A DNA stretch of 64,000 bases from Polytrichum commune (lineage: Eukaryota; Streptophyta; Polytrichopsida; Polytrichales; Polytrichaceae). Every line of letters starts with the position of its first letter. Position 1 is the stretch's first letter. The notes beneath the pieces were generated by a model. That model did no database searches. It saw only the letters and a program-made list of their open reading frames with translations, and was not told where the DNA came from. The stretch covers positions 24,448,527-24,512,526 of the forward strand of contig OX485808.1 of the NCBI GenBank assembly GCA_950295325.1. Reading direction: 5' to 3'. The position numbers and the translations under genes are program-made. Shown in pieces: positions 1 to 11,012 of this stretch.

Positions 1-1242
1 GGAAAAATTAAGTTAAAAGGGCAAGGATTTGGGTTCCTTGAAATGGGCACTAATTGTACTCAAGTTTTCATCCCCCAGGTTTTGGAAATAAGTCCACTTA
101 AGTTGTGAATATGGGTTGGGAGATAATCTTGCCTTTGATAATATACAATTTCGTAACTTGAAAATAAGTTGTGATCTTTTTTTGTTAAACGTTGTGGTAT
201 CAATTTTCAGACTTGTGAAAATCCCCTCCAAGATCACACGCTTGTACTACACATATGTGAGATTGCTTATGGGTAACATAAACATATACGTTTACTCTAC
301 CTATACTACATTTTTTTGACTCAAAGATGTACTATAGTGTATGAATTAGAAACTTTATATTGTGAAGGCATACAAAAGAAAGTTCTAGGGAGTTAATTTT
401 TAAATCCCATTCGTGCGGCTGGAATATGGATCTTTATCCTTGGTCTCCACCAAATCATTTTACAAACATATTCCTTCAAAAAAAAATACAAATTCCAAAA
501 TGTATAAAAAATACTTGGCTTTTGATACGATTGGCTAAAATTTTGAGCTACATAATTGAGTGGGAAAAACAGAAAAATATTCATGTCACCGACATTGTTC
601 CTTTCCCAAAATAATCAACTTTGTAACAAAAAAATTAAAAATTTAATCACTTCAAAGTTCATATCTTAGAGTCATTGATATAAAAATTTGATTCATTTTC
701 TTTAGACGATGCAAAAATTTATTATGTCAAAGTGCAAAGAAAAGAAAGTTAAAAAAGAGAAAAGTTTTCCTTGAGAGATACATGTTTGAAAAATACTCGC
801 CATCACTTTTTGGCTTCTTGGGCATTTAGGGGTTAAGTAATCGGAAATGGGTCTGTCTTCTCGACCAAAGCCAAGACTCAAGAAAGCGAAGAGAAACCGA
901 ACGTTGTTTTCGCGGGCTCAGTGCAGACCGGGCAAGGGTTTTGCCAGGGTTTTGCACTCGTCGTCGTCGTCGTCTTCTCCTTTCCCCTTGCTTATATTTC
1001 TCCATATTCTTCTATTTCGCTTTCTTGTTGTTGAGCAAAGACACATACGAAGTGAGGAGGAAAGCGGCTGCGGTGGTTCCGGTGCAATTTTTTTTCTTGC
1101 CATTCGAGCTATGGTGTGCCCCTCTGCAACAGGGATGGTTAGGGTTTAGGGCACAGGGCACGGGGGGTAGGGTTTTACGGCAATCTGTTTGGGGAAGCAT
1201 TTCAGGAGGAATCGACAGGGAGGAAACTCGAGGTAGGGAACA
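1..1242. other. Upstream region and 5' leader of SF3B3
   Basis: No gene is recognised. Bases 1-840 are AT-rich and featureless. From about 850 the composition becomes more GC-rich and leader-like, with short CGT/CTT runs near 957-985. Several short upstream ORFs (for example from 847 and 941) precede the SF3B3 start codon. They have no recognisable products and could be leader uORFs if transcription starts upstream of them. No TATA box could be assigned with confidence. Confidence 0.5.
1139..1151 (-). promoter_or_regulatory. Telo-box-like motif in SF3B3 leader
   Basis: The plus strand reads TTAGGGTTTAGGG, so the minus strand contains AAACCCTAA, the plant telo-box. Telo-boxes are known near the starts of many plant translation and RNA-processing genes. 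Here the motif lies about 90 bases before the start codon of a splicing factor gene. A regulatory role is inferred from position and motif only. Confidence 0.45.
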
Positions 1243-4200
1243 ATGTTTTTGTACAGTTTAACGTTGCAGCAGGCGACGGGGATAGTGTGTGCGACGTATG
1301 GGAACTTCACGGGAGGGAAGACACAGGAGATAGTGGTAGCTCGAGGGAAGGTGCTGGACTTGCTAAGGCCCGATGACAATGGCAAGCTGCAAACAATGCT
1401 CTCCGTGGAGATTTTTGGAGCGATACGATCACTCGCACAGTTCCGTCTCACAGGCTCCCAGAAGGATTACATCGTGGTAGGCTCGGACTCCGGCCGCATA
1501 GTCATCCTGGAGTATAACAAGGAGAAGAACATATTCGAGAAGATTCATCAGGAGACATTCGGGAAGTCAGGGTGTCGAAGGATTGTTCCTGGGCAGTACT
1601 TAGCCGTTGATCCTAAGGGACGAGCGGTGATGATCGGAGCATGTGAGAAGCAAAAGCTGGTTTATGTGTTAAATCGAGACAATGCTGCAAGGCTGACCAT
1701 CTCATCACCATTGGAAGCACATAAGTCACATACCATAGTGTATTCTATTACGGGTGTTGATTGTGGTTTTGATAACCCTATTTTTGCAGCTATTGAGTTG
1801 GATTACTCTGAAGCAGACCAAGATTCCACTGGACAAGCTGCGAACGAAGCCCAGAAGCATTTGACATTCTATGAGCTCGATTTGGGCCTTAACCATGTGG
1901 TTAGGAAGTGGACGGAGCCTATTGATAATGGTGCTAATATGTTGGTAACGGTTCCTGGTGGAGGTGATGGACCCAGTGGGGTTCTTGTATGTGCAGAGAA
2001 TTTTGTCATATATAAGAATCAAAACCAGCCGGATGTTAGGGCGGTGATTCCCCGAAGGCAAGACTTGCCTCCAAACAGGGGAGTGTTGATAGTCTCTGCT
2101 GCAACACATAAGCAAAAGACTATGTTTTTCTTTCTGTTGCAAACTGAGTATGGTGACATCTTCAAAGTGACATTGGACTATGATAAGGATGATCAAGTCA
2201 CTGAGCTCAAGATTAAGTACTTTGATACCATCCCTGTGACTTCTGCCATGTGTGTTTTGAAATCGGGTTTCCTATTTGCTGCTTCAGAATTTGGGAACCA
2301 TTCTTTATACCAGTTTCAGGGAATTGGTGATGAGCCTGAGGTAGAGTCATCATCGTCAACTTTGATGGAGACTGACGAGGGCTTTCAGCCAGTATTTTTC
2401 CAGCCCAGGAAATTAAAGAATTTGGTACAAATTGATGAGATTGAAAGTCTGATGCCCATTATGGACATGAAAGTGGCGAATATCTTTGAAGAGGAGACAC
2501 CTCAAATTTTTGCTCTTTGTGGAAGAGGTCCACGCTCGTCGCTTCGTATCCTTCGACCCGGTCTGGCAGTCACAGAAATGGCTGTTTCCCAGCTTCCGGG
2601 TGTGCCAAGTGCTGTGTGGACAGTTAAGAAGAATGCAAACGACGAGTTTGATGCATATATTGTGGTCTCATTCGTGAATGCCACACTGGTGCTTTCTATT
2701 GGAGAAACTGTGGAGGAAGTAAGTGACAGTGGTTTTCTGGACACAACTCCATCTTTGGCAATTTCTCTCTTGGGTGATGACTCACTTATGCAAGTGCACC
2801 CCAGTGGCATCCGACATATCCGTGCAGATGGGCGTATCAACGAGTGGAAAACACCAGGAAAGAAGACTATTGTGAAAGTTGGGTTCAATCGGATGCAGGT
2901 GGTCATTGCCCTAAGTGGTGGGGAGCTCATCTATTTTGAAATGGATATGTCTGGGCAGTTGATGGAAATCGAGAAGCGAGAAATGTCTGGGGATGTGGCA
3001 TGCCTTGACATTGCACCTGTGCCTGAGGGCCGCCAGCGTTCTCGGTTTCTGGCTGTCGGTTCTTATGACAGCACCATACGCATACTGTCTCTTGACCCAG
3101 ATGATTGTATGCAAATTCTGAGTGTTCAAGCAGTGTCATCTCCACCAGAGTCACTCCTGCTCCTTGAAGTGCAAGCCTCTTCGGGAGGTGAAGATGGTGC
3201 GGATCATCCAGCAAGCGTGTTTCTGAATGCAGGTTTGCAAAATGGAGTGTTGCTGAGGACAGAGGTGGACATGGTCACTGGCCAGCTGTCTGATACACGT
3301 ACTCGATTTTTAGGTTTAAGAGCTCCAAAGCTTTTCTCAGCTTTGGTTAGGGGTCGACGTGCCATGCTTTGTCTTTCCAGCAGGCCTTGGCTTGGTTACA
3401 TCCACCAGGGGCACTTCCTGTTGACGCCATTATCGTATGAAACTTTGGAGTATGCAGCATCATTCTCCTCAGATCAGTGTGCAGAAGGTGTGGTGGCTGT
3501 TGCAGGAGATGCTCTTCGAGTTTTTACTATTGAGAGACTAGGAGAGACATTCAATCAAACAGTCATGCCCCTCCGGTATACTCCCCGGAAGTTCATCCTC
3601 CATCCTAAGCAAAAGTCTCTTATTATACTTGAGAGTGACCAAGGGACCTTCACAACAGAGGAGCGGGATGCCAACAAAAAGGAGGCAGTGGAAGCTGCAG
3701 GTGAGTGTCAAATTTGACTTGTTCTCATGCTGGTTCAGGATGTCTAGGAAATGAGGATTGACTGTGCATTGACATCCACTAGCACCATTAAGTTTGTCTG
3801 GAAAGTTTTCTAGTTTAGCTAGATTGCTGAGTATGATGGAGCAAAGGAATATATTGGTGTTGATAGTTTTCATGTGTTGCTTGTCTGATCATTGATTATC
3901 TAGTGTGAGCTGCATGCTTTACACACACATATATCTATCTATCTATCTGTATTTATGCCATGATTGAATTTGCTTGGTTACCCATTCACAGGTAGCATTG
4001 ATGATATTTGGTAGCAAGTATCAGTGGTCTGTTACTTTTTGATTTCATTAGTGAATGACCAGTTGCATCAGAAATCATGAGTTGAGTACAGTAGCTGAAA
4101 AGGAAGTGCTTGCTTTGACTATAGGTGGTCAGGAGAATGGAAAGGCAGAGGGAGATGATGATGAAATGGCAGATGGAGACAAGGAGGATCCGCTCCCTGA

Positions 4201-6477
4201 TGAGCAATATGGGTATCCCAAAACTGAGTCAAGCAAGTGGGCTTCGTGTATTCGAGTGCTGGATCCAAAAACTGCTACTACGTCCTGCCTCCTGGAGCTG
4301 CAAGACAATGAAGCAGCTTTCAGTCTTTGTGCTGTTAATTTCCATGACAATAAGGAGTTGGGAACTCTGTTAGCTGTCGGAACAGCCAAGGACTTGCAAT
4401 TTATGCCCAAGAAGGAGTCTTCAGGAGGATTTATACACATATACAGATTTGCAGAGGAGGGCAAGGCTCTGGAACTTGTTCACAAGACTCCAGTAGATGG
4501 AGTTCCGACTGCTTTATGTCAGTTCCAAGGACGACTACTGGTTGGGGTTGGTCAGGTGTTGAGGATATATGATCTAGGAAAAAGGAAGCTCTTACGAAAG
4601 TGTGAGAACAAGAATTTTCCCAACACAATTATTGCTATCCATACTTATGGTGACAGAATATACGTTGGTGACATTCAGGAGGTACATTCTCCTCTTCCCA
4701 CATTTTTCTCACAATGAAGAGATCTCAAGGTTTTCTTGCTTGATGTAAGTTGAGAAATGTAACACTTGGTCCACTTTCAGAGTCACTACCTGTTTATTGA
4801 GTGATCTTTGACATACCTACAGGCTTCATACTAAATGACCTGCCTTAGTGTAAAGACAATGGATTGTCGTGAACATAGCTATCAACCTCCAGTTTCTATC
4901 AACCTGAAAAGCCTTGAGAGGGCCCAGCCATACGGAGGGTGTAAGATTACCTATTCATATTTAAAGCTTAAAATGTCAATAGCGACACTACCAAAATTCA
5001 CCATTTTCACATGTGCTAAATATGGATTCAACCTTTTAGACTAAGCAATCTCTTATCTCAATACTGGTTGAGGGTTCATACAATTCATCACATATCCTAT
5101 ATAAATTGACCCCCCAAGCCTTCAATGCTTATCAAGCATCAGTAACACGACACCTATTGCAGCATCCAGCGTTTCCCATTCAATTTCTTGATAATCTACA
5201 CTCAGTCAGGTTGTGAGATTCACTATGTCGTTTGTTACCACTTTGCATTGAAGATCATGATGTATAGCTCCATCTGATATCTTGTGTTGCATGTGCAGTC
5301 TTTCCATTATGTAAAGTATCGACGGGACGAGAACCAGTTGTATGCATTTGCAGATGACAGCTGCCCTAGGTGGTTAACAGCCTCACTCCACATTGATTTC
5401 GACACCATGGCTGGGGCAGATAAGTTTGGCAATGTCTACTTCATGCGGCTCCCTCAGGATGTATCTGAGGAGATAGAAGATGATCCTACTGGAGGCAAAA
5501 TCAAGTGGGAACAAGGCCGTTTGAATGGTGCGCCAAATAAGGTGGAAGAAATTATTCAGTATCATGTAGGTGAGGTTGTTACATGCTTGCAAAAAGCATC
5601 TCTTATCCCAGGAGGAGGGGAAAGTGTGCTTTATGGCACGGTTATGGGAAGTGTAGGAGCTCTATTGCCATTTTCATCACGTGAAGATGTTGACTTCTTC
5701 TCACACCTAGAAATGCATTTACGACAAGAAAACCCACCTTTGTGTGGCCGTGACCATATGGCATTCCGATCTTCTTATTTCCCTGTCAAGGTATACAATT
5801 CTAACCTTTAGATTTGTGCCAACTGAATGCCTTCAAGAATTAAGATGTCCCCTTTATGGTCTGCAGGTTCATTGGCAACTTTATATATAGCCAAATGCGA
5901 CAATCATTGTTGGGAATGTTCATGATGTTGGAATATTATAGATAATACCAACTTTTATATTCAAAATTTGGGCATTATGAAAATCCTCAGTGATGGCTGT
6001 TGGTCAATCAAGGGATGAAGTCAGATTTGTGAAAAGAAGTCCTATCAGAAGTGTGTAAACATTTATTTCAAGAGCTGACCTATCTTCATTAAATTTAATT
6101 GTGGGACTGGTTTCTCATGATGATTCTTTATTCACGAAACATATAATCTGGATGACATGGCAACGTGTATTGTGCACTTCATGTCAATATGTAACATTTA
6201 TTGACAGTGATATCTAATTCTGATGTGGGCATGGCGACATTGGGTCATAATAAATTTTGGTTGAATTTCGTGTTTTGTGTGTGTTTCTATCCTGTGGCAC
6301 CATTTGGCATCTACTGAGGTGATGTTTGCTTTCTTGCAGGATGTAATTGATGGGGACCTTTGTGAGCAATATCCAACACTTACAGCAGAGCTGCAAAGAA
6401 AAATTGCAGATGACCTTGATCGAACCCCAGGAGAGATTTTGAAGAAACTAGAAGACATCAGGAATCGGATCATTTAA
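1243..6477 (+). CDS. SF3B3: Splicing factor 3B subunit 3 (SF3B3/SAP130)
   Basis: SF3B3 is the large beta-propeller scaffold of the SF3b complex in the U2 snRNP, which helps recognise the intron branch point in the nucleus. Four exons are inferred from GT-AG sites that keep the frame: 1243-3700, 4125-4681, 5299-5790 and 6340-6477. They give 1214 aa, the usual length for plant SF3B3. The start MFLYSLTLQQATGI and blocks such as TFGKSGCRRIVPGQ, GDIQE followed by SFHYVKYRRDENQL, ADKFGNVYF and PPLCGRDHMAFRS match the family through to the C-terminal LEDIRNRII. The N-terminal half is the MMS1/DDB1-like propeller region and the C-terminal third the CPSF_A domain. The first exon is unusually long (2458 bases). 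Residues around 820-840 form a lineage-variable acidic linker. The gene looks intact. Confidence 0.97.
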
Positions 6478-8578
6478 GACCTTGAGTGCGCCAATTCCGG
6501 ACTTAGTTCAGCTCATTCCCTTAGCTGCAGCAGATACATGTCACTCACGAGGTAGGTTTCAGAATCGAAATGTAGATTGTAATGTTACACTGAGCAATTG
6601 GGTACAGAAATTTGCACAAAGAGGCTCTGCATCAGGTACAGAAGGGTCACCATATTCCCTCATATTTCAATCGCCCAAGTCATTTGTGAGCTCTTGGAGT
6701 CTGCTTGTGGTGGAAGGGAACTACTGTTGAAGGTCTCTGTCTCATGTGTATGCTGGCCTTTGGTTCATTCCACATGTAAACAATACTTGAACCTCGCCTG
6801 GTCAGCATACCGTTCAACAAGTTTAGTCAGCATTAGTGAGAGCTTTCCTTTCTGAACAGGAAAAGGCAGCACCTACTTATTTTGGGGAAATACACAAGTT
6901 CATCCTAGTACCTCAACCTGTAGTACTTTTTTCTTCTTCTTTCAGTAATAGGTGAATGGAGTGCTCTGGTCCATATGTGGCCATCTAATTTCTTCAAACA
7001 TGAATCATTTTATGCTGAACACTAAAGTAATTTCATTCAAAAGTGAAAGTTCTCCTGTTTTTTGTAGTTACTGGGGTTTACTTTCGATATTCGGATATCC
7101 ACTAAGTAGTGTACCAATATTGGTATCACAAGTGTACTTAACAGGTGTCTGAAATTGAAACTGTTGAGTGCACTGGCATTCTTAAACTTCAAAATGCACC
7201 AATTTGCATGTTGAAAGAGGTTCACACATGTGAAATGGCAACATGTAATTGGACAAAATGGTGATGTCAAAGGATGCCAACTCAAAAGTAACAGTTATGA
7301 TAAGGTAAGTGGCCTTGTGCAGGCACATGTAACCGCAGAGAAGATTGGGAATGACCTCCTTTGGTTAGCAATTGCAATGAAGATTGTCATTTCTAGTTTT
7401 AGAATCGAAGTTGAGATGCAAAGTTATACTGAAGATTCTCTTTCTCCTTAGGTGACTGCATGGCCTTCTCCAGTTGTGTTAACAATTGAATCCTAGGATG
7501 GTGTCTATTCCAAAAACATTCTCCAACCTCACTGTAACCAACATTTTATTCGTGTCACTTCTTAACAACGAGCATTGTCAAATACCATGTGAATGTAGGG
7601 GGCAATTATGAAGGGAAGGGTTGCGATTCCCCTCATACTTTGTTGGATGCAAGATGCATTGCTGGTAACTCATAATTATACTGCCAGTCACTGCAATGTA
7701 AGTGGGAGTGCAATTTCTGTGACAGTAGGTCCTTGTTGCCAAGTAAGCAAAAGCAAAAGTTCAAGGAAGACATTTCATTTATTGTGCAAGTTTTGGAGTG
7801 CGAGCTTTGCAATATCCAATCCAAACACTAACTTATGAGTCAATTGCATGGATTTTGGATTCTTTTGACCGACATTAAGTCATTGTTGATCCCCAAAAAA
7901 TTTGCTCAATTGTATGTATGCTGGTTTTCTTCAAGATTCTGATCCCAGTCTTCGAGGCTGCACACCCGAAATTTTGGTGTGCCTACCTTTATTGCTTGGG
8001 AACAATGGAGTCTAAATTTGGTAAGTTCTCTCTCAAGCTTTCTAGGTTTGTTGACAGCGTGGATTCAATTTTGCAAACACAAAATATGGGAACGGATTGC
8101 ATAGAAGCAATCTTCATCATGGCTCTCGATTAGGTATACTTATTTAATTTAGATTTTGAAGTGCAGCATATTCTTGATCACATCTCTACAAACCACAGTC
8201 CGGGGAGTTCTGTAGAGAAACCAGCTAATTGCCGAGGTTTCTGGAGGTGGCTCGGATTTTACAAATTTTACCCGGAAGTGGCCTAAAGAGTGCAAAATTT
8301 ATCGGTTGATAGCCCCCATTTCCTAATGTGTTTAGGCAATTAGCCGGCAATTCTTTTTTCATTTATGCAATTTCCGGAAGGCCTAAAGTGTGGCTGGTTT
8401 TATATTTTGGTGGTGGATGTGTCATGATCATTTATTCAAATTTTTTTTGAATTAATGTGGATTAATTCAATGTGGGCATTCACTCTCCATTTATTGTCAT
8501 CTAAATAGTATCCTTAGCAGGATTTCTCCGCCCGCAGATTTCTCCGCTCACAGGTTTCACAACTCACAAATTTCACAA

Positions 8579-8628
8579 CTCAGAGAGGCCGGCTCCCTCA
8601 CAACTCAGAGAGGCCGGCTCCCTCACAA
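8579..8628. repeat. Two-copy 25-bp tandem repeat
   Basis: A 25-base unit containing AGAGAGGCCGGCTCCCTC occurs twice head to tail with no mismatch seen. It sits in a GCCGGC-rich stretch without genes. A partial related unit (TTTCACAACTCACAAA) precedes it. Confidence 0.8.
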
Positions 8629-9644
8629 CTCACACAGGCTTGCAGGTACTACAACGACACAACAACTCTCTCACAGTAGTAACAACAAATTTAGGGTCCA
8701 GGGTGCTTGTTTGTGAAATCGACAACGAAAATGGAACCTCCACTACTACGGAGTCAAAGTTGGTTTAGGGAAGCAAGGGGAGCCCTAAACCACAAGCCAC
8801 TCTAACCCTAAAGGGCCTAAACCACAAGCCAACAAGGCATAGTCTCCAACTATGCATAGTATTGAAAACCTTACCTAAAATATATATATTTGGTCGGCTG
8901 CCCGCCGTGAAAATAATTTCTCAATCGGCAATTTTCCGTGGATACTCTAGGGCAACTTGCCGAAATGCCGGCATTTTTTTTTTCTAATCGGCCCATTTCC
9001 GTAAACCTTCATTTTCTTCCGGAACCCCTTCCTAAACTTTCCAATTGCATTCGGAAATTCTCAAAATCAACCGGCTAGCTCGTAACTAACTGCCGGCACT
9101 ACCCATTCATTGCTACAAACTGTTGGAAGTTCAATAAAATAATGCTAAGAGTGTGGACCACATTGATATTTTGGGGCTCACATTAATTCCTGTAATGAAA
9201 ATTAACATGGGCTATGGTGATCTTTAACCCATTCCAAATCTGTAGTTTAAAATTGGACTGGGCCACATTGCTTTATTTTCTATGAAATTGATGCGGGTGG
9301 ATACTTTATTTCATGCTATTTTTAAAAAATTAAGGTGATTTTTTCTATTAAAAAATGTAAATTGTTGGTCAAATATCTCAAGGAAGATCTGGGGTATTGA
9401 ACCCACATTCTTTTAACCCAACTAGACAACTAGATTGGTCTACATTGATTACTTCCATGTTAAATTTTCACCCACACTAATAGGATTAATTAGTGTAGTT
9501 GACAAGATGAGCCCATGAACCAAGGAGTAAATTTGAAGGGCTATTACCCTTATTTTGGGGTCCAGCCCTTCACTTTCCCTTCAAAAAGGAAGGGTTAAGT
9601 TTCTATAAACCCTTCAAAATGAACAGCAAAAAAAAAGTAACCCT

Positions 9645-9667
9645 TCCCTAACCCTAACCCTAACCCT
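9645..9667. repeat. Short CCCTAA interstitial telomere-like tract
   Basis: About three and a half perfect CCCTAA units occur inside a longer region of diverged ACCCTTC words. The unit is the TTAGGG type rather than the common plant TTTAGGG. It is short and may be chance enrichment within the surrounding AAGGGT repeat. Confidence 0.6.
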
Positions 9668-9941
9668 TTCAACAAAAACTTCAATACATACATGAAGGGC
9701 AATTTTTGAGGTAACCCTTCATTTTGAAAGGGAAAATTTTGAGTTACCCTTCCCTATGAAATACAAGCAACCCTTCAAATTTATGCTCTGCCATGAACTA
9801 CAAGAAACTCACTTCAAAACCCTTGACCCATAGTTTAGGGCTATAAGGTAGGGTCTCCACCACTAACAATAAAGGTAATTTGCTTCTTGTCTCTCTATGT
9901 TGGTAACCAATATTATGCCTAAGTTAACAGTACAGTAATAA

Positions 9942-10427
9942 GGGCCGCTTTGCACATACACCAAAGGCCGTGACCATGGAAATCTAAGGGTCCTTGAAAA
10001 CTATCCAAAGGTTGTACCATGGGGAACAAAATTTCAATTTTGCTATTGATGGGCCCTCAAACTTAGTGTAAAGTGCAAGTGAACCATGTTAAGGGATTGC
10101 AACATATTTTCGGGCTTGGGTTCCCACCATAGCCATGTAAAGTTTTTAGAAGCCAATGGCATAATGATCGCCATGGCCCCTAATTTTACATTAGACCCAC
10201 CTCTTATTACTGGGCCTAACACAATATCTAAGTGGATTACGCAACATTAATGACTTGTTGCCATCTAGGAAGCCATGTATATTTCTCATCCAATCAATTT
10301 TCTTTGGTCCCTCAAGCCTTCGAGATCAAGTGTAAAATGAACTTGCACTGTCTCTAGCTTCTCAATCAATCACATAATATGTATATTACAAGTCAAATGG
10401 CCCTCAAGCTCTAGTGCAAAGCAACCC
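9942..10427. mobile_element. PIF/Harbinger-like MITE, copy 1
   Basis: The left end GGGCCGCTTTGCAC pairs with the right end GTGCAAAGCAACCC as an imperfect terminal inverted repeat. TAA stands directly outside both ends (9939-9941 and 10428-10430). A 3-bp TAA/TTA target duplication and GGGCC-type termini are typical of PIF/Harbinger (Tourist-like) elements. No transposase ORF is present, so it would be non-autonomous. Confidence 0.65.
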
Positions 10428-10430
10428 TAA

Positions 10431-11009
10431 GGGCGGCTTTATATTAGGGGCCATTTGGCGGCCGGGCCATTTGGAGTAGAGGCAACTTGGACTTGAAGTG
10501 GTCCTTACTTTACTCTAACTTTAGTTCTACTTTACAAAGTGGCCCATTGAGTGGCCCTTGCAATATAAAGTCCATAGGACCACTTGTAGGGTCCAAATTG
10601 GAAATTCCGCTTTAAAGTGGGCCTTCCAAATGGCCCTAGGGACTTTATATTGTAAGGGCCACTCAACGGGCCACTTTGTCTTAAATGAATTATGCCCTTT
10701 CTTGAACTAAAGTCATAAAGTCATAAAGTCATAAATGACTATATGACGGAAGTTGGGTGAAGTGGCCCGTAGATGCGAAGTGGCTCTCCATAAACCCTCG
10801 ACCCATTTTTTTGCCGGCGGGCCACTTTTTTCCCTCCAAAACGCCGCCATGTCACCCGCCACACAAGCTTTAGGAGAAGTGGGCCGACTCTCAATATAAA
10901 GCCCTTGGGGCCATATTAGGGGCCATTTGGGCAATCTAAGCACTCTCATTGGTTGATGCCTAGGGTTTGGAAATGGCCCCTAGAAATGGCCCCTAATATA
11001 AAGCGGCCC
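10431..11009. mobile_element. PIF/Harbinger-like MITE, copy 2, abutting copy 1
   Basis: The left end GGGCGGCTTTATATTAGGGG and right end CCCCTAATATAAAGCGGCCC are inverted repeats with one mismatch over the first 20 bases. The complementarity continues through GCCATTT. TAA is found on both outer sides (10428-10430, shared with the neighbouring element, and 11010-11012). Inside, 10531-10573 and 10640-10682 form a second inverted repeat, so a smaller foldback may be nested. No coding sequence was seen. Confidence 0.7.
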
Positions 11010-11012
11010 TAA

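Larger units (their letters stand above)
6478..9938. other. SF3B3 3' region and intergenic DNA
   Basis: No conserved coding sequence was recognised. The first several hundred bases are presumably 3' UTR. From about 8150 the sequence changes to a patchwork rich in CCGG/GCCGGC words (8230-9110), suggesting old repeat DNA. Around 9395-9465 the minus strand vaguely resembles a tRNA-derived element (a GGGTTCAATACCC B-box-like word), too weak to call. At 9540-9830 many diverged copies of ACCCTTCAAA and its complement occur. Confidence 0.5.

Noticed and set aside
9395-9465. tRNA-like A and B boxes on the minus strand (possible SINE or tRNA)
   Set aside because: The B-box-like GGGTTCAATACCC is suggestive, but no cloverleaf could be drawn and no other copy was seen.
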